Shown piece by piece: positions 33,279 through 41,858 of a stretch of 64,000 nt of DNA. Positions within the stretch are counted from its first letter, which is position 1. The number at the start of each line of letters is the position of its first letter. Source of the stretch: Azospirillum sp. TSA2s (GTDB taxonomy: Bacteria; Pseudomonadota; Alphaproteobacteria; Azospirillales; Azospirillaceae); assembly GCF_004923315.1 (NCBI RefSeq), contig NZ_CP039646.1:67001-131000 (forward strand), written 5' to 3'. The translations under genes were made by a program, and so were the position numbers. Below the pieces are notes generated by a model. It was given only the letters and a program-made list of their open reading frames with translations. It had not been told where the DNA came from and made no database searches.

Positions 33279-34233
33279 CTCATGGATGCCCCTCTACATC
33301 GGCGATTACCTCGCTGACACCGGCCGTCTGACGACGGAAGGCCATGGGGCCTACCTGCTTCTCATCATGGAATACTGGCGGAGCGGTGAGCCTCTGCCGG
33401 ACGACGACGAACAGCTTGCGTCCATCACCCGTCTGTCGGTTGACCGCTGGGCATCGGTGCGGCGCGTGCTGGAACGCTTCTTCGAGGTGGCGGACGGGAT
33501 GTGGCGTCACACCCGCGTCGATACCGAGATGGCGAATGCCGGGGAGCGGTATGCCAAGGCCAAGGCGAAATCTGACGCCGCCATTGCTGCCCGTGAAGCC
33601 GCCCGCCGGGAGCGCGAGGAAGCCGCGGCCCGCGCCAAGGTCGCCATGGAGGACGCCGCCAAGGCGACCAAAGAGGCAAGCGCCGGAAACACCGATGAGG
33701 ACACCTTGGAGGCGACCTTGGAGGTGAGCCGCAAGGTAACCGACAAGACGAGCATGGGGCTAACACAACCACAACCACAATCTACTTACGTAGAGGATGG
33801 TGTGGAGGTAACGCGACCGCACCCGCTGAACCCGGCAGTGGCAATCATCCAAGCATTCGACGCCGAACGGATTGCCGCCTTCGGTGAGAACATGCGCCGG
33901 GCGTACCCGCACTCCACCGACAAGCTTTATGCCGACCGCTGGATAGCCGCGGGCGCCGACGCCGAACTCTGCCGGCCGGTCTTCCTAGCCGTCTGCCGGG
34001 AGTTCGCCGGGGCGAAACTGGCGCCCCCCAATTCCCTGAAGTTCTTCGATGCCCGCATCGCCAACGCACTTGCTGAACGCAACCGCCCAATGCCGGAGGG
34101 CCGCCCGAATGCAACACGTCCCGCAGCTACCCGCGAAGCCCCAGAACACGCAGTTGAGCGCCGCCGTGACGCGCTTGCCGGTGCGGTGGCTCGAAAACTG
34201 GCAACCGAACGAGGCTGTTCCGGTTTCGATTGA
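33265..34233 (+). CDS. DUF1376 phage replication-type protein
   Basis: 322 residues. The N-terminal 90 residues are DUF1376 (MPLYIGDYLADTGRLTTEGH, GAYLLLIMEYWRSGEPLPDD), a domain often fused to replication-initiator-like parts in phages. A basic coiled coil follows at 95-150 (AAREAARREREEAAARAKVA), then a linker and a helical C-terminus (IIQAFDAERIAAFGENMRR). Probably acts in replication initiation or helicase loading. Confidence 0.78.
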   Translation: MKRPDSWMPLYIGDYLADTGRLTTEGHGAYLLLIMEYWRSGEPLPDDDEQLASITRLSVDRWASVRRVLERFFEVADGMWRHTRVDTEMANAGERYAKAKAKSDAAIAAREAARREREEAAARAKVAMEDAAKATKEASAGNTDEDTLEATLEVSRKVTDKTSMGLTQPQPQSTYVEDGVEVTRPHPLNPAVAIIQAFDAERIAAFGENMRRAYPHSTDKLYADRWIAAGADAELCRPVFLAVCREFAGAKLAPPNSLKFFDARIANALAERNRPMPEGRPNATRPAATREAPEHAVERRRDALAGAVARKLATERGCSGFD

Positions 34234-34768
34234 GACCGTCCGCAACGCCATCGTCCAGCATGAGGCCGCGTTGATGCCGGCGGACATTCGGGCGGTAGCG
34301 GTGGAGTTGGATCGCGTTCTGGCCGTCCATGGCACGCCGGCCGATTGGGAAGGCAAGGTGGACGACTACCTAGAAGCCTTCGAGGGGGTGCCGCTCGATC
34401 TGGTGCAGAAGGCGTGCAAGAACGCCCGGCTGAACCTGAAGTTCTTTCCCAAGCCGGCGGAGCTTCGCGCCCCGATCTTGGACGAACTGGCAGAACGGCG
34501 ACACGCGCTGCGCCGGCTGCGGACAGCGGAGGTGAAGGCCGCGCCGCGCCTGCCGGAGCCGCCGCGCCAACGCACGCCGGAAGAGATCGCCGCCGCTGCC
34601 GCGATGGTGGAGGCGGTGAGCAAGTTGGACGCCGCTCCGAAGGCCATGCCCACCGACCGCTCCGACCTCCGCCCCGAAGACGACGACCGCCGCGCCGCTA
34701 TTCAGCGAGTGCAGGAACAGACGCGCGCTTTCCGCCGCATCCCCAAGCCCTGGGAGCAAGCCCAATGA
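34109..34768 (+). CDS. Hypothetical phage replication-region protein
   Basis: 219 residues. A conserved-looking core is EAALMPADIRAVAVELDRVL, then KVDDYLEAFEGVPLDLVQKA, then LNLKFFPKPAELRAPI, a pattern seen in phage proteins next to replication genes. GGAGGG lies before ATG 34109, which is inside the DUF1376 3' end (125-base overlap in another frame). Confidence 0.6.
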   Translation: MQHVPQLPAKPQNTQLSAAVTRLPVRWLENWQPNEAVPVSIETVRNAIVQHEAALMPADIRAVAVELDRVLAVHGTPADWEGKVDDYLEAFEGVPLDLVQKACKNARLNLKFFPKPAELRAPILDELAERRHALRRLRTAEVKAAPRLPEPPRQRTPEEIAAAAAMVEAVSKLDAAPKAMPTDRSDLRPEDDDRRAAIQRVQEQTRAFRRIPKPWEQAQ

Positions 34769-35520
34769 CCACCACACAGCGCGTCGTCGTCTGGTTCTCA
34801 TGCGGCGCTGCCTCTGCCGTCGCCGCGAAACTGGCGCTCGCCAAATACCGCGACACCCACGAAGTCGTGATAGCCCGGATCGTCGTGTCGGACGAACACC
34901 CGGACGGTGAGCGGTTCGCTGCTGACTGTGCCCGCTGGTTCGCTCACCCGGTCATCAACCTGCGCAGCGACGAGTACGGAAGCTGCGAGGAGGTTTTTGC
35001 CGCCAAGCGGTACATGAGCGGCGTTGCTGGCGCGACTTGCACCGGGGCGCTGAAGAAGGCGCCTCGCTACGAGTTCCAGCGGCCGAACGACATTCAGGTT
35101 TTCGGCTTCACGGAGGAAGAGCGCCGCCGGGCCAAGCGGTTCCGCGAGCAGAACTTTGACGTAATCCTTGAAACTCCGCTGATCTCGTCCGGCTTGTCGA
35201 AGAACGACTGCCACGCCCTGATAGAGCGCGCCGGTATCGAACGGCACGCAATGTACAAGATGGGCTTTCCGAACGCCAATTGCCGGGGATGCGTCAAGTC
35301 GAAAGGCGCTGGGTACTGGAACCTCACGCGCCAGTGGTTCCCGGACTACTTCGAAAGCCGCGCCCGCCAGTCCCGTGAGATTGGGTGCAGACTCGTGGAG
35401 TTGAACGGCAAGCGGATTTTCCTCGACGAGCTTCCGGAGGGCGTCGGGAACATCTCCGAAGAACAGGATTTCGAGTGCTCGATCCTCTGCGCAATCGCTG
35501 AACAGGACATGGCCGCCTGA
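34765..35520 (+). CDS. PAPS-reductase-like PP-loop protein
   Basis: 251 residues. VVVWFSCGAASAVAAKLAL at the start is a modified PP-loop (S-x-G-x-x-S type), and the paired-Cys end (GATCTGALKKAPRYEF; NCRGCVKSKGAGYWNLTR) suggests an iron-sulfur or zinc site. Related phage proteins are labelled phosphoadenosine phosphosulfate reductases; nucleotide-alpha hydrolases of this fold also take part in sulfur or base modification of DNA and tRNA. Function here unproven. Confidence 0.75.
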   Translation: MTTTQRVVVWFSCGAASAVAAKLALAKYRDTHEVVIARIVVSDEHPDGERFAADCARWFAHPVINLRSDEYGSCEEVFAAKRYMSGVAGATCTGALKKAPRYEFQRPNDIQVFGFTEEERRRAKRFREQNFDVILETPLISSGLSKNDCHALIERAGIERHAMYKMGFPNANCRGCVKSKGAGYWNLTRQWFPDYFESRARQSREIGCRLVELNGKRIFLDELPEGVGNISEEQDFECSILCAIAEQDMAA

Positions 35521-35554
35521 CCGCCCCTCTCTTTCAGCCCTGGGAGAACCAGCA

Positions 35555-36064
35555 ATGACCCTCCTTCACCGGATCGACGCCTACCTCATCGACCGGGTAG
35601 CGCAACCCTGTGCGGACTGGCTGTCCAGCCGTGCGGGCGTTTCTCCGTACCGTCTGGCGACGAACCTGTTTCTCGCCAGTGCAGCCGTGGAAATCCCCAG
35701 GCTGGCGATGAACCTGCAACGTGACGCCTACGCTGCGGCGCTGTTCGGCGGATTGGTCCTTCTGCTGAACACGATCTACGCCCACCAAGCCAACCGGATG
35801 GACGGCAGCAAATCGACCGGCATGAACCCGGAGCGGGCGCGGGACTTCATGTTCCGCTCGCTTTGCACGCTTTCTGCCGCTGCCGGCATGATCATCAGCC
35901 TGCTTGCCATTGCCGTTGGTGAGTACGTGCTGCGGTATGCGATGGGCGACGTGGCGTCGCTGACCTTCCTGGCCGGTCTGTTCTTCGTCGCCGTTAACCG
36001 CCCGCCGCCGCGTATGCGTCATGCGGTCGAAACCAAACTCGCCACCGCTGGAGGCGCAGCATGA
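35555..36064 (+). CDS. Membrane protein, two to three spans
   Basis: 169 residues. Hydrophobic segments at about 55-75 (AAALFGGLVLLLNTIYA), 105-130 (AAGMIISLLAIAVGEYVL) and 132-150 (LTFLAGLFFVAV). Charged N- and C-termini. No family recognised; a phage membrane protein of unknown role. Confidence 0.6.
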   Translation: MTLLHRIDAYLIDRVAQPCADWLSSRAGVSPYRLATNLFLASAAVEIPRLAMNLQRDAYAAALFGGLVLLLNTIYAHQANRMDGSKSTGMNPERARDFMFRSLCTLSAAAGMIISLLAIAVGEYVLRYAMGDVASLTFLAGLFFVAVNRPPPRMRHAVETKLATAGGAA

Positions 36065-36107
36065 CCACCGCGGCCAAGAACTCCACCCACGAAGGAAACC
36101 GCTGACC

Positions 36108-36641
36108 ATGCTGCTTTGTGACACCGAAATCTCCCTGTCCGGCATCATCGAGCCTTTCGAGGAAGGGCAGGTACGGAAGGCCGGGACGAGCTACGGGCTT
36201 TCCAGCTACGGCTACGATGTGCGGCTTGGCCGGGAGTTCGTGACGATCAAGCCGACCGGCTGGGCTCTGTCGCCGGACACGATCAGCGAAGCCGACGTGA
36301 TGCGCACTGAGGCCGATACGTTCGTCCTGCATCCAGGCGCCTTCGTGCTGGCCGTGACGGCAGAGTACCTGCGCATGCCGGCCGACGTGACGGGCTTGGT
36401 TTGCGACAAGTCCTCATGGGCGCGGTGCGGCCTGTCGGTTCAGAACACGGTGCTCGAAGCCGGATGGCACGGGGAAGTCACCCTGGAGCTTCACAACCAA
36501 TCTCCCCGCCCCTTGCTGCTGACCGCCGGGCAGGGCATCGCCCAAGTGCTGTTCGTGAAGGGCATGCCATGCGCCACGACCTATGCCGACAGGGCAGGGC
36601 GGTATCAGGGGCAGAGGGGCGTGACGCTGCCAAGGCGGTAA
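36108..36641 (+). CDS. dcd: dCTP deaminase
   Basis: 177 residues. Conserved motifs are GLSSYGYDVRLGREF, LVCDKSSWARCGL and LEAGWHGEVTLELHN, the last holding the catalytic Glu. The enzyme makes dUTP from dCTP and feeds dTTP synthesis; in phages it adjusts the nucleotide pool. GAAGGAAACC lies before ATG 36108. Confidence 0.92.
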   Translation: MLLCDTEISLSGIIEPFEEGQVRKAGTSYGLSSYGYDVRLGREFVTIKPTGWALSPDTISEADVMRTEADTFVLHPGAFVLAVTAEYLRMPADVTGLVCDKSSWARCGLSVQNTVLEAGWHGEVTLELHNQSPRPLLLTAGQGIAQVLFVKGMPCATTYADRAGRYQGQRGVTLPRR

Positions 36642-36721
36642 GTGGGGGTGCGAGTTTCTGTGCCGATGCCGCCAGAAGCCCGCCTGCAAACATCGACGAA
36701 ATTCACAACAACGAGGAAACC

Positions 36722-37003
36722 ATGATCACAGCCACTTTGACCGGCGACGACACCGCCGAAGCCCTTGGCATCGCCGTCACCCACCGTACGCCCGTCCTGG
36801 CTCTGTGCCGCAAGCTGGAGGAAGCCGGACACGCTGACCAGCCGATGACCGTGCTCCGCGACGGCAAGCCGGTCCTGAACGTCTCCAGCATCCACGGGGC
36901 GGCAAAGCGGACTGTCATCGAGACCGACAAGCTGTCCGCTCGCTTCGGGAAGTTCGTGCCCTTCGTCCGGTTCTTCGAGGAACAGGCAGAGGCAGCCGCC
37001 TGA
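36722..37003 (+). CDS. Hypothetical phage protein
   Basis: 93 residues: EALGIAVTHRTPVLALCRKL resembles the start of a small regulatory protein, with FGKFVPFVRFFEEQ at the end. No family recognised. GAGGAAACC precedes the ATG. Confidence 0.5.
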   Translation: MITATLTGDDTAEALGIAVTHRTPVLALCRKLEEAGHADQPMTVLRDGKPVLNVSSIHGAAKRTVIETDKLSARFGKFVPFVRFFEEQAEAAA

Positions 37004-37343
37004 ACATGCGTTCCGCCCCTCATATCGCGTCGCTGGATGCGGTCTGAGGGTGTGGCCGCTACCCATGTAGCCTGGAAGGGCGGAGGCCACTCAGCGACGC
37101 GCTAATGAGTCTGCCCGGCTGGCTGGCAAAGTGGCGGATTGGCGACGGCGCCGCGTTAAGACTTCGCAAAGCATTGCGGCAAGCGTGCCATAATGCAGCG
37201 AAGGGAAAAGCGGGGCGGTTGCAGTTTTACTCTTCAAGCGCCGCAAGTTGTGCTACAATCCAGGCGCAGAAATGAAGCGGGCCACTTCGATGCTCGAACA
37301 CCGAAAGCGGCCCTGACCAATGATGAACAACGGGAGTTCAACG
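37004..37343 (+). other. Intergenic region with possible promoter
   Basis: No gene is supported in these 340 bases. A TACAAT box lies at 37254-37259 and a CATAAT box at 37189-37194, but no good -35 sequence is at 17 bases; an activator-dependent promoter is possible. Short palindromic pieces (TTCGATGCTCGAA, 37286-37298) are present. Confidence 0.35.
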
Positions 37344-37838
37344 ATGGCTGTTGATGAATTTGCCGGGAACGGCGCTGAAATGCAAGCGGAGACACCGGAA
37401 GGCATTGCGGCGCAACTTCGGGCGCTGACCGACGAAACCATGTGCTTCGACGGCGCGGCGACCTACGCCCTGATTGGTCGGGCTGCTGACATGCTGGATG
37501 ACCTTGCCGTCCGCGAGAACGACGTGGTGAAGATGGCGTGGGATGCCGGGCAGGCGCAGGCCGTGGAAGCCGCTCGCGAAGAGGGGCGTCAGTCTGCCTT
37601 TGCCGCCATGGTCGAAGAAGCTGCGGCCATCACGCTTGGCGCCGCCGCCGACCGCCCGTCCACCTACAGCGAGTTCATGAATGCGATCCGCCGCGCTACG
37701 GACGGTGTGCCGCCGAAGCTCCGCAGCCTGTCGTACACCGAGAAGCTGTTGATTGCTGGCGAGATGCTCGTGCGTGATCCGTCTGGCGTGGCGATGGCCG
37801 CTGCTGAGTTCAAGGCGAAGGAGCATGCGAATGGCTGA
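37344..37838 (+). CDS. Hypothetical phage protein
   Basis: 164 residues, acidic and helical: ETPEGIAAQLRALTDETMC, YALIGRAADMLDDLAVREND. Start at ATG 37344 has GGGAG upstream; an in-frame ATG at 37320 lacks one. Function unknown. Confidence 0.55.
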   Translation: MAVDEFAGNGAEMQAETPEGIAAQLRALTDETMCFDGAATYALIGRAADMLDDLAVRENDVVKMAWDAGQAQAVEAAREEGRQSAFAAMVEEAAAITLGAAADRPSTYSEFMNAIRRATDGVPPKLRSLSYTEKLLIAGEMLVRDPSGVAMAAAEFKAKEHANG

Positions 37839-37932
37839 GCTTTTCTTCATGTCCCAAATCGCCACGTTCTTGCTCGGAGTTCTGGTCGGATGGGTTTTGT
37901 CATCGACCATGAGGGGGCGACGCCATGACTGA
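37831..37932 (+). CDS. Small membrane peptide
   Basis: 33 residues with one membrane helix (IATFLLGVLVGWVLSSTM) and a basic tail RGRRHD. Overlaps both neighbours by 8 bases, a common phage arrangement. Confidence 0.5.
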   Translation: MAELFFMSQIATFLLGVLVGWVLSSTMRGRRHD

Positions 37933-38194
37933 CGCCCGCTCCGCTCTAGAGCGCCTGACCCGCTGGCTGAAAGCCGCCGCAACCGCTGGCCTGTGGATTG
38001 TGGGCGTATTCATCGCGGCGTGCGCCGTCATGGCCTTCTTCCGCATGCCCGGCGAACTGCAAATCAGCGCCTCCGTGCTGGCGGCTGGAGGGATGGTCTC
38101 CGCCGCCCTGTGCTTCCGCCGAGACACCACGATTAACGTCTATGGCAACGACTGGCGCGTGACGGATCGCACGGAGGGCCAGTCCCATGGCTGA
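37925..38194 (+). CDS. Small membrane protein
   Basis: 89 residues with two hydrophobic segments (GLWIVGVFIAACAVMAFF and ISASVLAAGGMVSAALCF). Function unknown. Confidence 0.55.
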   Translation: MTDARSALERLTRWLKAAATAGLWIVGVFIAACAVMAFFRMPGELQISASVLAAGGMVSAALCFRRDTTINVYGNDWRVTDRTEGQSHG

Positions 38195-38462
38195 GCCCCT
38201 ATCCCCTGAACAGCGGGCGCACGACGTGGCGACCTTCCTGACCCTCCCCGACGACGGCATAGCGCAGCGTGTCATCGCCTCCGCCATCCGTGCGGCCGTA
38301 GAGGCAGAGCGCGCCCGCTGCGCCGCGGTTGCTGACGACATGGCATCGCTCTGCGCCTACAGCCGCGACCTGAACCCGACGATTTGGGATCGTTGCCGGA
38401 ACGTGTCTCTCGACATTGCCGACGCCATCCGCACCACCACCACGGAGGCCACCCATGGCTGA
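38187..38462 (+). CDS. Hypothetical phage protein
   Basis: 91 residues, helical (IAQRVIASAIRAAVEAERAR). Overlaps its neighbours by 8 bases on each side. Confidence 0.5.
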   Translation: MAEPLSPEQRAHDVATFLTLPDDGIAQRVIASAIRAAVEAERARCAAVADDMASLCAYSRDLNPTIWDRCRNVSLDIADAIRTTTTEATHG

Positions 38463-38784
38463 GCGCTCGATCATCGACACCATGGCGCGGGCGCTCGCCA
38501 ACAACGACCTGTCGTTCGACCGCTGGAGCCAGTTGGACGACGTGGCGCATGAGGCTTACCGCCGCGACGCCCGCGCCGCTCTCCGCTCTCTGCTAGAGGC
38601 CGGACCGACAGAGGCGATGTTGGGGTGCTCGGAGGTCAGGCTCCTTGGCCGCTCTCTGGACGACGAGGGCATTCTTGAATTCGGCAGCGGGATAGAAGCC
38701 GTCTACGACGTTGGCAGGAAGCGATCTGCGGAACTGTTCACGTCCATGCTCCGCGCCGCTCTGGAGGAAACCGGCAATGTGTGA
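38455..38784 (+). CDS. Hypothetical phage protein
   Basis: 109 residues: DTMARALANNDLSFDRWSQL, then AALRSLLEAGPTEAMLG. No family recognised. Overlap with both neighbours. Confidence 0.5.
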   Translation: MAERSIIDTMARALANNDLSFDRWSQLDDVAHEAYRRDARAALRSLLEAGPTEAMLGCSEVRLLGRSLDDEGILEFGSGIEAVYDVGRKRSAELFTSMLRAALEETGNV

Positions 38785-39040
38785 CCACGATCCGAACGAC
38801 GAGACCGTCCTCCGCCAGCCGGCCGCCCCGCTGAGCCCGCAGGACATCGCGGAAGACCACGGCTGGTACACCGCCCACCGCCGCCGGGTAGAGGCCGCCC
38901 ACGCCGCAGCCAAAGCCGACCATCCCGGCATCGACATGGACCTACTCGGCAAGCTCTGCCGCGAAGAGACTGACGCCGACACCAAACGGGAGGTGGCGGC
39001 GATGATGGACGGTCTGAACAGGACGGAGACTGAGCGATGA
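38777..39040 (+). CDS. Hypothetical phage protein
   Basis: 87 residues, charged: SPQDIAEDHGWYTAHRRRVE, CREETDADTKREVAAMM. No family recognised. Confidence 0.5.
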   Translation: MCDHDPNDETVLRQPAAPLSPQDIAEDHGWYTAHRRRVEAAHAAAKADHPGIDMDLLGKLCREETDADTKREVAAMMDGLNRTETER

Positions 39041-39450
39041 CCATCACCTACCACGATCCGATCAAGGCGACGCTCGAAACTATCAGCATGCGCCACCCGG
39101 ACCTGTCGGTTGAGGTGCATTTCGCGAATGACGTTGAGGGCGGCGCGGCCTATGCGATGTTTCCGGACGATGGGGCGGCGCCATCCATCGTCCTGTCGTC
39201 GGACATCCCGGTGTTTGCGGTTCCTGGGGTGATCGCTCATGAGGTCGCCCATGTGGTTGTTGGCATCGACGCCATGCACGGGCCTGTATGGGAGGCCGAA
39301 TATCGGGCGATCATGCTGGACCTTCACCGCGCCATTGTGGGGGAGGAAGCCGGGCCGGACGTGATCGCGGAGATTGACGAGGAAGTGGCTATGTCGCGCG
39401 CCTCCGATGAGGACGGGACTGCCACTGACTACGTCAAAGCTGCGGAGTGA
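39037..39450 (+). CDS. HExxH metalloprotease-like phage protein
   Basis: 137 residues. The motif IAHEVAHVVVGIDAMHGPVW (His near 68) gives HExxH with a later His, as in SprT/WLM-type zinc peptidases. The rest is short, so it is a minimal catalytic domain. Substrate unknown. Starts by ATGA overlap. Confidence 0.65.
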   Translation: MTITYHDPIKATLETISMRHPDLSVEVHFANDVEGGAAYAMFPDDGAAPSIVLSSDIPVFAVPGVIAHEVAHVVVGIDAMHGPVWEAEYRAIMLDLHRAIVGEEAGPDVIAEIDEEVAMSRASDEDGTATDYVKAAE

Positions 39451-39632
39451 ACAGTATACAGGTAGGCTCCCGCTTTGTCGATAAAGTCACTGGCTATCAC
39501 GCCACGGTCACAGAGTTAACAGAACGTGACGCTTGGTGCCGGTTCGACTTTGGAGACGGAAAGTGCGGCATGGTCATTTCCCGTGACACTGCCGCTGATG
39601 CGTTGCGCGAATACACGCCGCCGAAAGAATAG
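39447..39632 (+). CDS. Small SH3-like protein
   Basis: 61 residues, beta-rich: VGSRFVDKVTGYHATVTEL, then WCRFDFGDGKCGMVI. GTG start overlaps the preceding stop. Its own stop lies inside the terminator hairpin that follows. Confidence 0.45.
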   Translation: MNSIQVGSRFVDKVTGYHATVTELTERDAWCRFDFGDGKCGMVISRDTAADALREYTPPKE

Positions 39633-39654
39633 CCCTTCGGCGGCGTTTCGTTTC
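39616..39654 (+). terminator. Rho-independent terminator overlapping a stop codon
   Basis: GCCGCCGAA (39617-39625) pairs with TTCGGCGGC (39636-39644) around 10 bases, followed by a T-rich tail (GTTTCGTTTC). The stop of the small gene (39630-39632) is in the loop. A TACAAT box (39659-39664) directly after it may be the promoter of the next gene, with a poor -35. Confidence 0.7.
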
Positions 39655-39698
39655 ATGGTACAATCCGCCAACGCGAATTTTCCGGCCAAGGATGCGAA

Positions 39699-40493
39699 AT
39701 GCCAGCCATTCGTATTTCGGTTCCTGACGACATCGACTTAGGCCGGCCGGCCATTGCGGCAGAGACCGCCAAGCCCCGCCGCAAGCGCCGCATGAAGACC
39801 AAAGCGGAGTGGACGAAGTTCGTCACCAAGAAGCACGGCCCGGCAGCCGTTACGGAGGCGCTGAAGAAGGCGTCGGCATCCCGCAAGGTGGCGAACGACA
39901 GCCGCCGCCGTTGCTGGAGCCGAATCGCCAAAATCATCCAGGCCGATGCCGAAGAGGTGCGGGCTTTGGACATCAAACTCGACAAGCAAGCCGGGGTGAA
40001 GGTGTCTGGCGCCGCTGCTGACAAGGGCACCGCGCCGACCCGCAAGCGCCTGCAAACCGACAACTGCCTACTGATGCTGACCAAGGGCCAGATCACTCAG
40101 GACATGTACAACGCCACATGCGAAATTCGCGCGGCGTATTACTTCATCGTCAGGGGCATGGACGCCAGGGTGGCGACGTACGGCGAGACCTTCGGCGGCG
40201 GCAAGGACGACTACGAGAGCGTCTACGCCGTCATGGTTCAGGAACATTACCTTGACTGGGTAGACGCCATGGCGGAGCGGGCGGCGGCCAACGCCAGAGC
40301 CAAGCGTGGCGGAAACAGGTGGCGCACTTGGCTCCCCATGGCGGTGATCATCGACGGGATCACATGCTCTGACATCGCCCATCAGCGGGGCATGAAGACG
40401 CAGACGGTGGCTGAATATCTGCGGGACGCGCTGGACCTCTTTAACGATGTGCGGTTTGGCCGGATCAAGCGGGACCGGAGGATGGCGGCGTGA
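39699..40493 (+). CDS. Putative late-gene regulator, HTH C-terminus
   Basis: 264 residues. Basic N-terminus (KPRRKRRMKTKAEWTKFVTK) and a helix-turn-helix near the end (GITCSDIAHQRGMKTQTVAE, YLRDALDLFNDVRFGR). Position after a terminator and before the packaging genes suggests a late transcription activator or antiterminator. This is inference from place and HTH only. Confidence 0.5.
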   Translation: MPAIRISVPDDIDLGRPAIAAETAKPRRKRRMKTKAEWTKFVTKKHGPAAVTEALKKASASRKVANDSRRRCWSRIAKIIQADAEEVRALDIKLDKQAGVKVSGAAADKGTAPTRKRLQTDNCLLMLTKGQITQDMYNATCEIRAAYYFIVRGMDARVATYGETFGGGKDDYESVYAVMVQEHYLDWVDAMAERAAANARAKRGGNRWRTWLPMAVIIDGITCSDIAHQRGMKTQTVAEYLRDALDLFNDVRFGRIKRDRRMAA

Positions 40494-40720
40494 TGACCAA
40501 GGCTGAAGCACTGGCCGCCGCTGCGGCGCTGGACCGAGAGGCGGCCGACCTTGCGGCACAATCCCGCGACAAGCTGGAGGAAGCGTGCAGAGTCCGAGAG
40601 CCGCACTGCAACTGGCTTGAGCGGCAGATGCACTCTGCCGCTGCCGAAGTTGCGTGTTGGGAGCCGGGCAAGCTAGCGGAGTTCCAATCACACTACTCCG
40701 AACAGCAGCGATCAATTTAG
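40493..40720 (+). CDS. Small hypothetical phage protein
   Basis: 75 residues, helical (EALAAAAALDREAADLAAQ). ATG is coupled to the preceding stop. Confidence 0.45.
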   Translation: MTKAEALAAAAALDREAADLAAQSRDKLEEACRVREPHCNWLERQMHSAAAEVACWEPGKLAEFQSHYSEQQRSI

Positions 40721-40805
40721 CCCGGTTGCGCCGCTCTACTACATTTTCGCTTGACCCATTGGGACAGTTGAGCGTATGTCTTTCTTAGCGTGACGAATTG
40801 CGCCT

Positions 40806-40842
40806 AGCGCCCGGCCGGAAGGTTCGGGCGCTTTGTCGTTTT
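40806..40842 (+). terminator. Rho-independent terminator
   Basis: AGCGCCCG (40806-40813) pairs with CGGGCGCT (40825-40832), followed by TTTGTCGTTTT. It follows the 75-residue gene and precedes the next gene by 18 bases. Confidence 0.75.
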
Positions 40843-40859
40843 GGGGAACGGTTGATCCG

Positions 40860-41057
40860 ATGCGCGGCAGGCAAGTGCAGATCGTGCGCGGCTCTGACTG
40901 GTGCGTCCCTTGGGAGGTTCGGAACGTGCCGGATGACGGCGTTCCGCTCGCCAGCTTCGCCACACAGGGCAAGGCCCTAGGCTACTGCGCCGCTGTCGGA
41001 GCCAAGGTGACGGAGGTCATCCATGCCGGACAGCCCGCCAGACGGCCCGTTACCTGA
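40860..41057 (+). CDS. DUF2188-like small protein
   Basis: 65 residues. The layout QIVRGSDWCVPWEVRNV, FATQGKALGYCAAVGAK, VTEVIHAGQ resembles DUF2188 proteins (a beta-beta-alpha-beta unit). The 3' end overlaps the next gene by 35 bases. Confidence 0.5.
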   Translation: MRGRQVQIVRGSDWCVPWEVRNVPDDGVPLASFATQGKALGYCAAVGAKVTEVIHAGQPARRPVT

Positions 41058-41166
41058 CGAACCCGCCACCGACGAAGCAGAGCCCGAATATGCCGCTGCT
41101 GTCGCTTTGTATGCCGAGATTATACCACGCCGGGCCGTTATGAGCGGGGCCGGTCCAGAGGACTGA
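41023..41166 (+). CDS. Small acidic Pro-rich protein
   Basis: 47 residues, starting PDSPPDGPLPDEPATDEAEP. Out of frame in the preceding gene 3' end; kept because GGAGG precedes its ATG. Confidence 0.4.
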   Translation: MPDSPPDGPLPDEPATDEAEPEYAAAVALYAEIIPRRAVMSGAGPED

Positions 41167-41170
41167 AGCC

Positions 41171-41605
41171 ATGGACATTGACCCCGGCCAAGTGACAGCG
41201 GTAGCCGGACAGACCCTCCACACGGTGGCGGGACTGTCCCCGATGGCGCAGATAGCGGCGGTGATCATGCTTGGTATCGTCGGCTTGGCCTGGATTGGCA
41301 AGTCCTACGTCCCGTTGATGCAGGCGCGAAAACGCGACGCTGAGACAGGATCTGACGACGTGCGGGCCATCATCGGCGCTCTGACCGAGTACGCCACGAC
41401 GATGGAGCACATGGTCAAGCACTCCGAGCGCATGACGGAGCATGTTGGCGTGGTTGCCGGCTCCATGGGCAAGGCGGTGGAGCTGATGATGCTGATCGTG
41501 GCGGAAATGCCCGGCATCACCCACGAAAAGGCCGAACGCCTGTTCCGTGAGCTTGAAGAGCACCGGGCCGCGTTATCGGAGCATGCCCGGCGGAAGGCGG
41601 CCTAG
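41171..41605 (+). CDS. Membrane-anchored coiled-coil phage protein
   Basis: 144 residues. One membrane helix at about 26-45 (IAAVIMLGIVGLAWIGKSYV) followed by a long helical part (TEYATTMEHMVKHSERMTEH; KAERLFRELEEHRAAL). Resembles holin-like or Rz-like accessory proteins in layout only; function unknown. GTGAAG-like spacing is weak. Confidence 0.5.
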   Translation: MDIDPGQVTAVAGQTLHTVAGLSPMAQIAAVIMLGIVGLAWIGKSYVPLMQARKRDAETGSDDVRAIIGALTEYATTMEHMVKHSERMTEHVGVVAGSMGKAVELMMLIVAEMPGITHEKAERLFRELEEHRAALSEHARRKAA

Positions 41606-41841
41606 CGCTGCCACCGCAACGGCCATTGATCCGGCGGCAATGTCTCCAGCATTTCGAGGATGGCGACCCACGGAACTGGCAAGCGGCTATCGCCCTTGGC
41701 AACGCGGCTCATGTGGCTGGGCATGTATTCCAGAGCTTCGCACCAGCGGGACTTCCATCCGCGCCCGCCAAGTACGGCAGAGGAGCGGCGCTCAAACTCG
41801 ACAAATGAGATGGTGGGCTTCACTGCCTTCATCGCAGACAT
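41602..41841 (-). CDS. Small HTH-like regulator
   Basis: 79 residues. SRWCEALEYMPSHMSRVAKG has the shape of a short helix-turn-helix and is followed by LPVPWVAILEMLETLPPDQW. GGAGG precedes ATG 41841. With the gene at 41859 it forms a leftward pair controlled from 42057-42162. Confidence 0.55.
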   Translation of the reverse strand: MSAMKAVKPTISFVEFERRSSAVLGGRGWKSRWCEALEYMPSHMSRVAKGDSRLPVPWVAILEMLETLPPDQWPLRWQR

Positions 41842-41858
41842 CGGCGCGCATCCTCCGG

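Noticed and set aside
36061..36105. 14-codon peptide frame before dcd
   Set aside because: It has an ATGA overlap but is too short to support as a gene; it may only couple translation to dcd.
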